NCBI RefSeq assembly: GCF_026225065.1
Contig: NZ_JAMFSB010000108.1
Coordinates: 1 to 43,317, forward strand
Direction of reading: 5' to 3'
From: Paraburkholderia sp.
GTDB lineage: Bacteria; Pseudomonadota; Gammaproteobacteria; Burkholderiales; Burkholderiaceae
DNA: 43,317 nucleotides
Shown: positions 24,651 through 33,122 of the stretch, piece after piece
How positions within the stretch are numbered: the first letter of the stretch is position 1
Layout of the letters: each line of letters starts with the position of its first letter
Notes under the pieces: generated by a model
Database searches by the model: none
What the model was told of the DNA's origin: nothing
Seen by the model: the letters and a program-made list of their open reading frames with translations, nothing else
Made by a program: the position numbers and the translations under genes

Positions 24651-26252
24651 ATGAAGCAATATCAATCTCTGAGCGGTTGGGGCCGCGCTGCAGCGAGCGG
24701 TCTGCTGCTGGCGCTGCTCGCCGCCTGCTCGGTCGAGCCGACCTATAAGCGTCCCGATGTCGACACGTCGGCGGCGTTCAAGGAAGCGCCCACTATCGCG
24801 CCGCAGGATGCGGGCACGTGGAAGCCGGCTCAGCCGGCTGACGATGCGCATCGCGGCGAATGGTGGCAGATTTTTGGCGACCCCAAGTTGAACGACCTGG
24901 AAGAGCAGGCCGCGGCGGCTAACCAGGATCTGAAGGCAGCGGCGGCGCGTGTGCAGGAGTCGCGGGCATCGTTACAGGCAGCACGTTCCGACTGGTTCCC
25001 GAAGTTCGATGCGGGTTTTGGGCCGACGCGCGAAACCGCGTCAGCAGCCTCGCAGTTCCTGCCGCAGAGCACCGGTTCGGAAACCACGACGCTGTGGCGC
25101 GCGCAGGGCACCGCGTCGTACGAAACGGATCTGTTCGGCCGGGTTGGCTCGAATGTGAATGCGATCCAGGCGGATGCGCAGCAGAGCGAAGCGTTGTTCC
25201 GTTCAGTGCAGCTGGCGTTGCAGGCTGACGTCGCGCAGAACTACTTCCAGTTGCGCGAGCTCGATACGGATCAGGATCTGTACCGTCAAACGGTAGCGTT
25301 GCGTGAGAACACGCTCAAGCTGATCCAGCGGCGCTTCAACGAAGGCGATATCAGCGAACTGGATCTGGCGCAGGCGCGTAACGAACTGGCGAGCGCACGT
25401 GCGGATGCGGTGGGCATCGCCCGGCAACGAGCCGCGTCCGAGCATAGCCTCGCGATTCTGCTCGGCAAGGCGCCGGCGAACTTCTCGTTCCCGGAAACGC
25501 CGCTCGTGCCGGTGGCTGCCCGCGTGCCGCCGGGTCTGCCTTCTGCATTGCTCGAACGTCGTCCTGACGTGGCGGCGGCTGAGCGTGCGATGGCTGCGGC
25601 CAATGCGCGCGTCGGGCTGGCGAAGTCGGCGTTCTTCCCGAAGCTGGATATCACCGGTGCGGCGGGGTTTGAATCGGCCACGTTGGCTGATCTGTTCATG
25701 TGGTCGAGCCGCACGTTCCTGCTCGGGCCGTTGGCGGGTACGGCCTTGACGGTGCCGCTGTTCGACGGCGGCCGTCGCAAGGCGAACCTCGCTCAGGCGC
25801 GCGGCAAGTACGACGAAGACGTGGCGCAGTATCGTCAGCAGGTGCTGGAGGCGTTCAAGGAAGTGGAAGACAACCTCTCCGATCTGCGCCTGCTCGACGA
25901 TCAGATGCAGGCGCAAAACGATGCGGTCACCGCGTCGCAACGGGCTTCGCATCTGTCACAGACGCAGTATCAGGAAGGGCAGGTGAGCTATCTGGATGTC
26001 ATCGACAGCGAGCGGCAAGTCCTGCAGACGCAGTTGCAGGCGACCCATCTGGAAGGCACGCAGGCGGTGTCGACGGTGAACCTGATTCGCGCGCTGGGTG
26101 GCGGGTGGGGCTCGGATGTTGCTGCTTCCGGCGTGCCGGTGGCAGCTGCGCCGGGTGCGGCAGGTAACGCAAATGCGAGCTCCGCCGCTCCTGCTGCTCC
26201 CGCCGTTGTTGCTGTTGTGAAGGATGTGCCACAACAGGTGGCAAAGCAGTAA
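24651..26252 (+). CDS. oprC: RND outer-membrane channel lipoprotein (OprC/OpcM-like)
   Basis: A 533-aa TolC-superfamily outer-membrane factor of the OprM/NodT lipoprotein type. The signal peptide ends in lipobox L-A-A-C with Cys26, followed by SVEPTYKRPDVDTS, standard for the family. Two tandem repeats of helical hairpins are readable (about 85-290 and 300-490). The C-terminus has an Ala-rich low-complexity tail (about 500-525), somewhat longer than usual. The ATG at 24651 lies 14 bases after the pump gene with AGAGGA upstream. It is the last gene of the efflux operon and is followed by a strong hairpin. Confidence 0.93.
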   Translation: MKQYQSLSGWGRAAASGLLLALLAACSVEPTYKRPDVDTSAAFKEAPTIAPQDAGTWKPAQPADDAHRGEWWQIFGDPKLNDLEEQAAAANQDLKAAAARVQESRASLQAARSDWFPKFDAGFGPTRETASAASQFLPQSTGSETTTLWRAQGTASYETDLFGRVGSNVNAIQADAQQSEALFRSVQLALQADVAQNYFQLRELDTDQDLYRQTVALRENTLKLIQRRFNEGDISELDLAQARNELASARADAVGIARQRAASEHSLAILLGKAPANFSFPETPLVPVAARVPPGLPSALLERRPDVAAAERAMAAANARVGLAKSAFFPKLDITGAAGFESATLADLFMWSSRTFLLGPLAGTALTVPLFDGGRRKANLAQARGKYDEDVAQYRQQVLEAFKEVEDNLSDLRLLDDQMQAQNDAVTASQRASHLSQTQYQEGQVSYLDVIDSERQVLQTQLQATHLEGTQAVSTVNLIRALGGGWGSDVAASGVPVAAAPGAAGNANASSAAPAAPAVVAVVKDVPQQVAKQ

Positions 26253-26585
26253 TGGCCTAGCCCTGGTGGTGGGTAACACTAGTACTGGTGCATCAAGGGG
26301 CTGAGCAGCGAGCTCAGCCCCTTTGTATATCGTCTGGCGCGATTTCCTTTCCAAAATCGCTTCGTAGACCGCCTTCCGCCTGGCGTCTATCATGATTCGC
26401 ACCTCATCTGGAGAGAGGCGATGACCTGTCAACCGTTCCGTTGTCCGCGCTGATCCTTCTGCGCGTCACGCCTTTCGAGCTGCGTCAGCGGCTCTGATCC
26501 TGCTATCCGCTTACCTGCAGCATGCATTGGCGCATGTTGCAGCGTTCGCTTGCGCCAGGCAAACACATCATTGAACGGGTCCGTC
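26253..26585. other. Gap between efflux operon and metQ
   Basis: About 330 bp. It contains the hairpin terminator at 26295-26324. An imperfect 10-bp inverted repeat (GCAGCATGCA / CGCATGTTGC, loop TTGG) at 26517-26540 lies 45 bases before the metQ start and could be a regulatory site. A minus-strand frame begins near 26393 but runs through the terminator into the oprC gene, so I do not call it. Confidence 0.5.
26295..26324 (+). terminator. Intrinsic terminator of the efflux operon
   Basis: Perfect 12-bp stem AAGGGGCTGAGC / GCTCAGCCCCTT with a 5-base loop (AGCGA), followed by TTTGTATAT-like sequence. It lies 42 bases after the oprC stop. The clean GC-rich stem and following T-rich bases fit rho-independent termination. 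Confidence 0.75.
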
Positions 26586-27440
26586 ATGAGCTTTTCTATT
26601 TCCAACTTGCGCCGGCTGTCGCTTGCGCCGCGCGCATCGTTTGCGCGCTTGAGCGGTGTCGTCATGATGGCATTCACGTTGGCGGTTGCTGCGGCGAGCG
26701 CCCACGCCGCCGATACGCCGACGCTAACCATCGGCATCGCCACCACGCCCCAAATCGGTGCTTTGCAGGAAGCGGCGCGTGAGGCCAAGGCGCAAGGGCT
26801 CGATGTGAAGATCATTGAGTTCACCGACTGGAATACACCGAACGCGGCGCTCGCGAACAAGGATATCGACGTCAACTACTTCCAGCACATTCCGTTTCTG
26901 GAGAACGCCAAGAAGCAAGGCGGCTATAACTTCGTGGCGATCGCACCCGGCACGATCATGAAGATCGGCCTGTATTCGAAGAAAGTCAAAAGCTTCGGTC
27001 AGCTGAAGGACGGCGCTACTGTCGCGATTGCCAACGATCCGGTGAACGGCGGCCGTGGACTGCTGTTGCTGCAGCGTGCCGGGCTCATCAAGCTAAAGCC
27101 GGGCGTGGACTATCGCGCGACGACGCTCGATATTGTCGACAACCCCAAGCATCTGAAGATCGTCCAGCTCGAAGCGTCGCAACTGGCGCGCTCGCTTGAC
27201 GACGTGGATCTGGCCGAAGGCTATCCGAGCTTCATCAAGCTCGCCGGGACCGCGGATCCGAATAGCGCGTTGCTGTTCGATGGCGTCGAAAACAAGATCT
27301 TCGCAATCCAGTTTGTCGTGCGTCCGGAAAGCGCGAACGATCCGCGTATTCTCAAGTTCATTTCCATCTATCAGCACTCTCCGCAGGTGCGCGCTGAACT
27401 CGACAAGGCGTTCGGCAATCTCTACGCGGTTGCGTGGTAA
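26586..27440 (+). CDS. metQ: MetQ/NlpA-family substrate-binding protein of an ABC importer
   Basis: A 284-aa periplasmic receptor of the NlpA/MetQ family, which binds methionine or related sulfur compounds. The signal peptide of about 41 residues ends AHA-AD, with no lipobox Cys, so unlike E. coli MetQ this is a soluble periplasmic protein. Family blocks are clear: VKIIEFTDWNTPNAALANKDIDVNYFQH, IGLYSKK, GATVAIANDPVNGGRGLLLL and the C-terminal ENKIFAIQFVVR. ATG 26586 leaves a long basic n-region; an internal start at residue 27 or 28 is conceivable. It is the first gene of a metQ-metN-metI operon that runs into a flavoprotein gene, so the cargo could be an organosulfur compound other than methionine. 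Confidence 0.9.
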   Translation: MSFSISNLRRLSLAPRASFARLSGVVMMAFTLAVAAASAHAADTPTLTIGIATTPQIGALQEAAREAKAQGLDVKIIEFTDWNTPNAALANKDIDVNYFQHIPFLENAKKQGGYNFVAIAPGTIMKIGLYSKKVKSFGQLKDGATVAIANDPVNGGRGLLLLQRAGLIKLKPGVDYRATTLDIVDNPKHLKIVQLEASQLARSLDDVDLAEGYPSFIKLAGTADPNSALLFDGVENKIFAIQFVVRPESANDPRILKFISIYQHSPQVRAELDKAFGNLYAVAW

Positions 27441-27493
27441 TCGCATCGGCCTGCGCTCGCTTGTGATTTAAAGCTTTAGCTAGGACGGATACG

Positions 27494-28684
27494 ATGCCTT
27501 CTCTGTTCGACACGCCCGGTTTTATCGCGGCCGCACCGGCCTGGTCCGCACGTCCTGCAGCGCCCGATGCGCAAGGTCCGGCGGTCGTATTCGACCGGAT
27601 CGGCAAGGTGTTCGGCAACTCGCCCGGCACGGCTCCGGCGCTCGCCGATGTGCAATTGCAAGTGGCGCGCGGCGAAGTGTTCGGCATTATCGGCCGCAGC
27701 GGCGCGGGCAAATCGACGTTGCTGCGGCTCGTCAACGGTCTGGAAAACCCCAGCTCCGGCACGGTTAGCGTGAACGGCGTCAGCGTGGGCGAACTGGACG
27801 AGCGCGGCCTCGTGGCTTTACGGCGCCGCACCGGCATGGTGTTCCAGCATTTCAACCTGCTCTCGGCCAAGACGGTGCGCGAGAACATCGGCTTGCCGCT
27901 AAAGATCGCAGGCGCCTCGAAGGCCGCGATCGAGCGCAAGGTCGATGCGCTGCTCGAACTGGTCGGGCTCTCCGAAAAGCGCAATGCGTATCCTGCAAGT
28001 CTCTCGGGAGGGCAGAAGCAGCGCGTTGGGATTGCCCGCGCGCTGGTGCACGACCCCGATATTCTGCTGTGCGATGAGGCCACCTCGGCGCTCGATCCCG
28101 AAACGACTCAGGCGATTCTGGCGCTGCTGCGCGATATCAACCGGCGCCTTGGGTTGACGATCATCCTCATTACGCATGAGATGCAAGTGATCCGCGAAGT
28201 CTGCGATACGGTGGCCGTGATCGAGCGCGGTCAGGTAGTGGAGACCGGACCGGTCTGGCAGGTGTTCGGCGCACCGCAGCACGATGCAACCCGTGCACTG
28301 TTGCGCACGCTGGTGCACGATCTGCCGGCGGATCTCGCCGCTCGTGTGAAGCCGTTGCATGAGGTGACGTCAGGCGACGCGCAGGTGCTACTTGACGTGC
28401 GCTTCACCGGGGCGGATGAACGTGAGCCGGATCTGGGCGCGCTCGCTCAGGCGCTGAGTGTCGAGGGCGGGCGCGTGAGCTTCGTACATGGCGGCATCGA
28501 CCGGATTCAAGGGCATGCGCAAGGACGCCTTGTGGTGACCGCGCAGATTCCCACGGCCGCGGGCCTGGATTTGGCCGACGGCGCACGCGGCGCCGACACG
28601 CCCGCTGTCCGCGCACAGATTGCCGCTCTCGTGGAGCGCGCACGGCAGCATGCCAATCACGTGGAGATACTCGGTTATGTCTGA
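27494..28684 (+). CDS. metN: MetN-type ABC importer ATPase with NIL domain
   Basis: A 396-aa ATPase. A 30-residue N-terminal extension precedes the ABC core, which has Walker [10 protein letters not shown] (67-75), signature LSGGQ (170-174), Walker [13 protein letters not shown] (190-201) and switch His228. The C-terminal part from about residue 295 looks like the NIL domain that binds methionine and inhibits transport in MetN, which would allow trans-inhibition here. AGGA precedes the ATG. The gene starts 53 bases after metQ and overlaps metI by 8 bases. The N-terminal extension is unusual for the family; its role is unknown. Confidence 0.93.
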   Translation: MPSLFDTPGFIAAAPAWSARPAAPDAQGPAVVFDRIGKVFGNSPGTAPALADVQLQVARGEVFGIIGRSGAGKSTLLRLVNGLENPSSGTVSVNGVSVGELDERGLVALRRRTGMVFQHFNLLSAKTVRENIGLPLKIAGASKAAIERKVDALLELVGLSEKRNAYPASLSGGQKQRVGIARALVHDPDILLCDEATSALDPETTQAILALLRDINRRLGLTIILITHEMQVIREVCDTVAVIERGQVVETGPVWQVFGAPQHDATRALLRTLVHDLPADLAARVKPLHEVTSGDAQVLLDVRFTGADEREPDLGALAQALSVEGGRVSFVHGGIDRIQGHAQGRLVVTAQIPTAAGLDLADGARGADTPAVRAQIAALVERARQHANHVEILGYV

Positions 28685-29333
28685 CATTTGGCTCTCCGAA
28701 CTGGCCGGGGCGATTCGCGACACGCTCGTGATGGTCGGCGTGTCCGCCGTGGTTGCGCTGCTGGTCGGCATCCCGCTGGCGCTCGTGCTGGTGACCACCA
28801 CGCGCGGCGGCATCTTCGAACGGCGCTCGGTCAACACGACGCTTGGCGCACTGGTCAACGCATTCCGCTCGACGCCTTTTATCATCCTGCTGGTCGCATT
28901 GCTGCCGCTCACGCGTCTGCTGGTCGGTACGACGATCGGGGTGTGGGCAGCCATCGTGCCGCTTAGCATCGCCGCCATTCCTTTTTTCGCGCGCGTCGCG
29001 GAAGTCAGCCTGCGCGAGGTCGATCGCGGTCTGATCGAAGCGGCGCAGGCGATGGGCGCGCAGCGCCGTCATATCATCTGGCATGTGCTGCTGCCGGAAG
29101 CGTTGCCTGGCATTCTCGGCGGCTTCACGATCACGGTGGTCGCGATGATCGGCTCGTCGGCGATGGCCGGTGCGGTCGGCGCCGGCGGTCTCGGCGATCT
29201 CGCGATCCGTTACGGCTATCAGCGCTTCGATACCACGGTGATGGTGACGGTCATCATTCTGCTGATTGTCATCGTCACGGCCGTGCAGTTCGTCGGCGAT
29301 CGCTTTGTGCGTCGGCTCGGTCATCGCGCATAA
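28677..29333 (+). CDS. metI: MetI-type ABC importer permease
   Basis: A 218-aa inner-membrane permease with about five membrane helices. The coupling-helix motif is readable near residues 118-145 ([41 protein letters not shown]), and the [15 protein letters not shown] block is characteristic of MetI. The ATG at 28677 lies inside the end of metN, giving an 8-base overlap and coupled translation. Together with metQ and metN it makes a complete methionine-type importer. The flavoprotein gene starts 34 bases later, so co-transcription is likely. Confidence 0.93.
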   Translation: MSDIWLSELAGAIRDTLVMVGVSAVVALLVGIPLALVLVTTTRGGIFERRSVNTTLGALVNAFRSTPFIILLVALLPLTRLLVGTTIGVWAAIVPLSIAAIPFFARVAEVSLREVDRGLIEAAQAMGAQRRHIIWHVLLPEALPGILGGFTITVVAMIGSSAMAGAVGAGGLGDLAIRYGYQRFDTTVMVTVIILLIVIVTAVQFVGDRFVRRLGHRA

Positions 29334-29367
29334 TGCACAGGTATCCGACACTTGGTTTGGAGTTTGC

Positions 29368-30570
29368 ATGAACGAGTTGGACCATCCCGCGGCGCGTGAC
29401 CCGCAGGCGTCATCTGCGTCGCGCGATCTGTCGAGCCTGCTGGAAGCGTTGCGCGCGAGCGCTGCGGAGCGTGACCGCCAGGGCGGCCACGCAGCACAGG
29501 AGAAGCAGTGGATTGCCGAGGCGGGTCTGCTGACGGTAGCCGTGCCGCGCGAATTCGGCGGCGCTGGCGCGGCCTGGCCCAAAGTCTACGAAACGATCCG
29601 TTCGATTGCGCGCGTCGATAGCGCGCTCGCGCATCTGCTGGGTTTTCAGTGCCTGCAGGTCGTGAGCGTCGATGTATGGGGCAATCCGGCGCAACGGGTG
29701 CGCTATCTGCGCGGCACCGTCGAGGGCCGTTGGTGGTGGGGCAATGCGGTCAATCCGCTCGACACCCGGCTGGTTGCAAGCGCAACGGCTGACGGCGGTT
29801 TCCGTCTCGACGGACAAAAGGGCTTCTGCTCCGGCACGCGTGGTTCGCGGATGATGACCGTATCGGCGCACGACCCGCAGACCGGCAAGCCGATTTTCGC
29901 CGTCGTGCCCACGACGCGCGATGGCATCACCGTCAATGAAGATTGGGACCCGATCGGTCAGCGGCAAACCGATAGCGGTAGCGTGTCGTTTGCGAACGTG
30001 AAGGTCGAGCCGGAAGAAGTGCTGCACCGCTCGGAAACACTGCCCACGCCGCGCGCCACGCTGCGTACGCTGGTGTCGCAGCTGGTGTTGACGAACCTGT
30101 TCGTCGGCATTGCGCAGGGTGCGCTTGAAGAAGCGCGCCAATACGTGAACAAAAACGGACGGCCCTGGATCAACTCCGGCGTCGACAAGGCCACAGACGA
30201 TCCTTACCTGATCGCACGATTCGGCGAGATGCGTTTGCAGACAGTCAGTGCCGAGGCGCTGGCGGAGCGCGCCGCGCAAGCACTCGATGACGCCTGGAAC
30301 AAGGGCACGGCACTCGACGCCGAGGAGCGCGGCCGGGTTGCATTGGCCACATCCGAGGCGAAGATTCTCGCGCACCGGGCCGCCCTCGAGGTGAGTCAGA
30401 ACCTGTTCGATGCCTGCGGCGCGCGCGCCACCCATGCGCCACTTGCGCTCGACCGTTTCTGGCGCAACGCTCGTGTCCACACGCTGCACGATCCACTCGA
30501 CTACCGGGTGCGCGACGTTGGCCGTTACGCGCTTAGCGGCGCATTGCCGGAAGTTTCTTTGTACACTTGA
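29368..30570 (+). CDS. Acyl-CoA-dehydrogenase-fold flavoprotein, SfnB/DszC-like sulfur acquisition oxidoreductase
   Basis: A 400-aa protein with the acyl-CoA dehydrogenase fold. The N-terminal helices, the VAVPREFGGAGA block (about 54-65), the middle beta domain (LDGQKGFCSGTRGSRMMTVSAHD) and a C-terminal four-helix bundle are all visible. The GQKGFCSG and SGSVSFANVKV blocks resemble the DszC/SfnB monooxygenase branch, not fatty-acid enzymes; the usual catalytic Glu of true dehydrogenases is not obvious. Members of this branch use reduced flavin to oxidise organosulfur compounds during sulfate limitation. Its place directly behind metQNI supports uptake and oxidation of a sulfur compound (inference). 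No flavin reductase gene is adjacent. GGAG precedes the ATG, and a hairpin follows the gene. Confidence 0.82.
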   Translation: MNELDHPAARDPQASSASRDLSSLLEALRASAAERDRQGGHAAQEKQWIAEAGLLTVAVPREFGGAGAAWPKVYETIRSIARVDSALAHLLGFQCLQVVSVDVWGNPAQRVRYLRGTVEGRWWWGNAVNPLDTRLVASATADGGFRLDGQKGFCSGTRGSRMMTVSAHDPQTGKPIFAVVPTTRDGITVNEDWDPIGQRQTDSGSVSFANVKVEPEEVLHRSETLPTPRATLRTLVSQLVLTNLFVGIAQGALEEARQYVNKNGRPWINSGVDKATDDPYLIARFGEMRLQTVSAEALAERAAQALDDAWNKGTALDAEERGRVALATSEAKILAHRAALEVSQNLFDACGARATHAPLALDRFWRNARVHTLHDPLDYRVRDVGRYALSGALPEVSLYT

Positions 30571-30579
30571 GGTCGACTG

Positions 30580-30601
30580 CGGCACCCGTTGGCGGGTGCC
30601 G
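30580..30601. terminator. Hairpin between the flavoprotein gene and mntH
   Basis: Perfect stem CGGCACCCG / CGGGTGCCG with loop TTGG, starting 10 bases after the flavoprotein stop and ending 30 bases before the mntH start. No T-run follows (GTTGCTACG on the right), so it may be a terminator, an attenuator or an mRNA-stabilising hairpin. Confidence 0.5.
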
Positions 30602-30631
30602 TTGCTACGTCAATCTCAAGAGGTCGCCGGC

Positions 30632-31960
30632 TTGCCATTCAATTTACCGACTACGGCCACCGCGCCGTTCTGTCCGTCCGAAGTCCAGGGCACCGTCGCC
30701 GTCTCGCAGGGGGCGTCGCTCTGGAAGCGGATCATGCAGTTCGCCGGTCCCGGCCTGCTGATTTCGATCGGCTACATGGACCCCGGCAACTGGGCCACCG
30801 ATATCGAAGCCGGCTCGCGTTACGGCTATAACCTGCTGTTCGTGGTGGTGCTGTCCAGTCTCGCGGCGATGGCGCTGCAGTGCCTGAGCATGCGGCTTGG
30901 CATCGCCACCGGTCAGGACCTCGCACAACTGTCGCGTAGCCGCTACTCGCCGGCCATCGCCCGGGTTCAATGGCTGCTCGCCGAGGTGTCGATCATCGCC
31001 TGCGATCTCGCCGAAGTGCTCGGCGGCGCGCTCGCGTTTCATCTGCTGTTCAAGTGTTCTCTTACCACCGGCGTGATCCTGACCGCGTTCGATACGCTGA
31101 TCGTGCTCGGCCTGAAGGGCAAAAATTTCCGCGATCTCGAAGCCATCATTCTTGGGCTGATCGCCACCATCGGCATTGGCTATATCGTGCAACTGGTGCT
31201 GGTGCATCCGCACTGGCCGTCTGTGATGGCTGGACTTGTGCCGTCGTGGCACGCCATCAACAGCCGCGAGCCGCTCTATCTGTCCATCGGCATCCTCGGG
31301 GCGACCGTGATGCCGCACAATCTGTATCTGCATTCGTCGATCGTGCAAACGCGCGCTGTCAAACGCGATTCACGCAGTATCGCCTCGGCCATCGGTCTGT
31401 CGCGCCTCGATACGATCGTCTCGCTTGTGATCGCGCTGTTGATCAACGCGGCAATCCTGATTCTCGCCGCCGCCGCCTTCAATGCGACCGGGCACAACCA
31501 GGTCACGGAAATCGAAGATGCTTACCGGCTGCTCGCGCCGATCGTCGGGACGGGTTTCGCTGCCGTGCTGTTCGCCATCACACTGCTCGCGTCCGGGCAA
31601 AGCTCGACGTTTACCGGCACCGTCGCCGGGCAGGTGATCATGGAAGGCTTTCTTAAACTGAAGATTCCTTGCTGGCAGCGCCGCTTCATTACCCGTGCAC
31701 TGGCGCTGATTCCCGCGCTGATCGGCGTGCGGACGCTCGGCAACGGCGCGGTGGGGACGCTACTGGTCGCAAGCCAGGTAGTGTTGAGCCTGCAGTTGCC
31801 GTTCGCGCTCTATCCGCTGATCCGTATGACTAACGACCGTTCGCTGATGGGCGAGTTTGCCAATCGTCTGCCGACCCGGCTGCTCGCGTGGGCGCTATTC
31901 GTCGTGATTACGGCCGCGAACCTGTGGCTGGTGGTGCAAACGGTGGGATGGCTCAGCTGA
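30632..31960 (+). CDS. mntH: MntH/Nramp-family divalent metal transporter
   Basis: A 442-aa inner-membrane proton-coupled Mn2+/Fe2+ importer of the Nramp family with about eleven helices. Both metal-binding motifs are intact: DPGN at residues 50-53 in the first helix and MPHN at 227-230 in the sixth, the latter followed by LYLHSS. I chose the TTG start at 30632, because AAGAGG lies 8 bases before it and the length then fits the family; no ATG is in frame nearby, and the open frame further upstream overlaps the flavoprotein gene. A hairpin separates it from the preceding gene. No MntR-like gene or recognisable riboswitch is visible. It converges on flhC. Confidence 0.92.
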   Translation: MPFNLPTTATAPFCPSEVQGTVAVSQGASLWKRIMQFAGPGLLISIGYMDPGNWATDIEAGSRYGYNLLFVVVLSSLAAMALQCLSMRLGIATGQDLAQLSRSRYSPAIARVQWLLAEVSIIACDLAEVLGGALAFHLLFKCSLTTGVILTAFDTLIVLGLKGKNFRDLEAIILGLIATIGIGYIVQLVLVHPHWPSVMAGLVPSWHAINSREPLYLSIGILGATVMPHNLYLHSSIVQTRAVKRDSRSIASAIGLSRLDTIVSLVIALLINAAILILAAAAFNATGHNQVTEIEDAYRLLAPIVGTGFAAVLFAITLLASGQSSTFTGTVAGQVIMEGFLKLKIPCWQRRFITRALALIPALIGVRTLGNGAVGTLLVASQVVLSLQLPFALYPLIRMTNDRSLMGEFANRLPTRLLAWALFVVITAANLWLVVQTVGWLS

Positions 31961-32044
31961 GCGCGCACGCTTGCATGCGACCTGTAGATCGGGGAGGTGT
32001 GACAAATACCGTGAAGTGTCGCGAACGACTTGATGAGATGCGCT

Positions 32045-32069
32045 ACCAGAGGTTGTAACGACCTCTGGT
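32045..32069. terminator. Inverted repeat between convergent mntH and flhC
   Basis: Perfect 9-bp arms ACCAGAGGT / ACCTCTGGT with a 7-base loop, 84 bases after mntH and 128 bases after flhC in the opposite direction. Neither side has a T-run. An 11-base direct repeat, TGCCGGATGTG, follows at 32081-32091 and 32109-32119. A bidirectional terminator is the simplest reading. Confidence 0.4.
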
Positions 32070-32196
32070 CGACACAATGATGCCGGATGTGAAGGCGAGG
32101 CTCGAATCTGCCGGATGTGCGGCAGGATGAACCGTCAGCCGGATAGCCGGCGCAAAAACGGGTGACACTAAACAAACCGACCGGAAATCAGTCGGG

Positions 32197-32787
32197 TCAG
32201 GCAGCTTCCGCGATTTGCGTAGCTTCCAACGCTTCCAATGCTTCTTGCGCTTCCAGTTTGGCCGCAGCAGCAGCTTTCTTCGTCTTGCCGGCGCGCGACG
32301 GCGGCTGGCAGGCGCCACACACGACGTTGTGCTGCAGATCGTGCTTGTGCGCGACAAACTTGCCCGTGCAACGGCAGCACGGTGTGAGTTGCAGGATCTT
32401 GGCGTCGAAGAAACGCACCAGCGTCCACGCACGCGTCAGGTCCAGCACCGGTTCCGTTTCACTGTGTTTGCAGTGTTCCAGATACAGCCGGTAACCCTTG
32501 GTCAGCGCATCCAGATGCGAGCAATGCGCTTCGTTCTTCAGGAACAGGTACGTGTTGTAGAACAGCGAAGCATGAATGTTCGCCAGCCACGTCATATACC
32601 AGTCTGCCGAGAACGGCAGCATTCCCTTGGGTGGTGAAACACCCTTCACCTCGCGGTAGAGGCGAATCATGCGGTCGCGCGACAGCGTCAATTCGCTCTC
32701 GAGCACTTGCATGCGTGCACCGAGTTCGATTAGCGCGATTGCGCGGAATACGTCCTGTGCATCTTCCGTCAGACTTCGCTTGAGCAT
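32197..32787 (-). CDS. flhC: Flagellar transcriptional activator FlhC
   Basis: A 196-aa subunit of the FlhD4C2 master activator of flagellar class II genes. The characteristic block LSRDRMIRLYREVKGVSPPKGMLPFSADWYMTW is present. The zinc-binding Cys residues lie in CCRCTGKF and CGAC toward the C-terminus. The end is an Ala/Glu/Lys-rich tail of about 25 residues, longer than in E. coli FlhC. The start at 32787 has CGGAG upstream and lies 14 bases after flhD; an open extension further upstream overlaps flhD and is discarded. It is the second gene of the flhDC operon; motAB does not follow, as the next gene is the convergent mntH. Confidence 0.95.
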   Translation of the reverse strand: MLKRSLTEDAQDVFRAIALIELGARMQVLESELTLSRDRMIRLYREVKGVSPPKGMLPFSADWYMTWLANIHASLFYNTYLFLKNEAHCSHLDALTKGYRLYLEHCKHSETEPVLDLTRAWTLVRFFDAKILQLTPCCRCTGKFVAHKHDLQHNVVCGACQPPSRAGKTKKAAAAAKLEAQEALEALEATQIAEAA

Positions 32788-32801
32788 CGCGGTCACTCCG
32801 T

Positions 32802-33122
32802 TTAAGCGAATTGCTCGGCTGGCTGGCCGGCCAGCAGGATAGCCGCATGAGTCGGCGATACCTCTGCGTGCTTTGTCGTTTGCGTCAACGCCGACAACAT
32901 TGAGTGGTCGTTGAAGCGGAAGAAGCACAAAAGCTGGTCGGAAGAGGCCAGTTTGACAATTTGCGCGAGCGACAGCCCGGCAAGCAAATCGGCCAATTGC
33001 GACGACAAACCCAAACGGAACATCCCGATGGCTTTGTCCTCGCGCAACATACGTTGCGCGAGCATGATGTAAGACAAATTGATCTCGCGGATAGACTCCC
33101 GCGTCTCGCTGCTACGGTCCAT
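32802..33122 (-). CDS. flhD: Flagellar transcriptional activator FlhD
   Basis: A 106-aa FlhD, the partner of FlhC in the heterohexamer that recruits sigma-70 polymerase to class II flagellar promoters. The family blocks [20 protein letters not shown] and AMFRLG-like [13 protein letters not shown] are recognisable, and the length is normal. A Cys (LLCFFRF) lies in the region of the intersubunit disulfide of E. coli FlhD. It is the first gene of the operon, preceded by a gene-free stretch of about 740 bp that carries a perfect 11-bp inverted repeat some 130 bases upstream. This suggests complex control of motility. Confidence 0.95.
   Translation of the reverse strand: MDRSSETRESIREINLSYIMLAQRMLREDKAIGMFRLGLSSQLADLLAGLSLAQIVKLASSDQLLCFFRFNDHSMLSALTQTTKHAEVSPTHAAILLAGQPAEQFA

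Noticed and set aside
25956..26432. Minus-strand frame with a plausible-looking N-terminus (IDARRKAVYEAILERKS) upstream of metQ
   Set aside because: It begins with TTG (or a later ATG near 26393), runs straight through the strong terminator hairpin and then antisense into the oprC gene, where it turns into low-complexity sequence. It could be an eroded gene start, but nothing supports a product.
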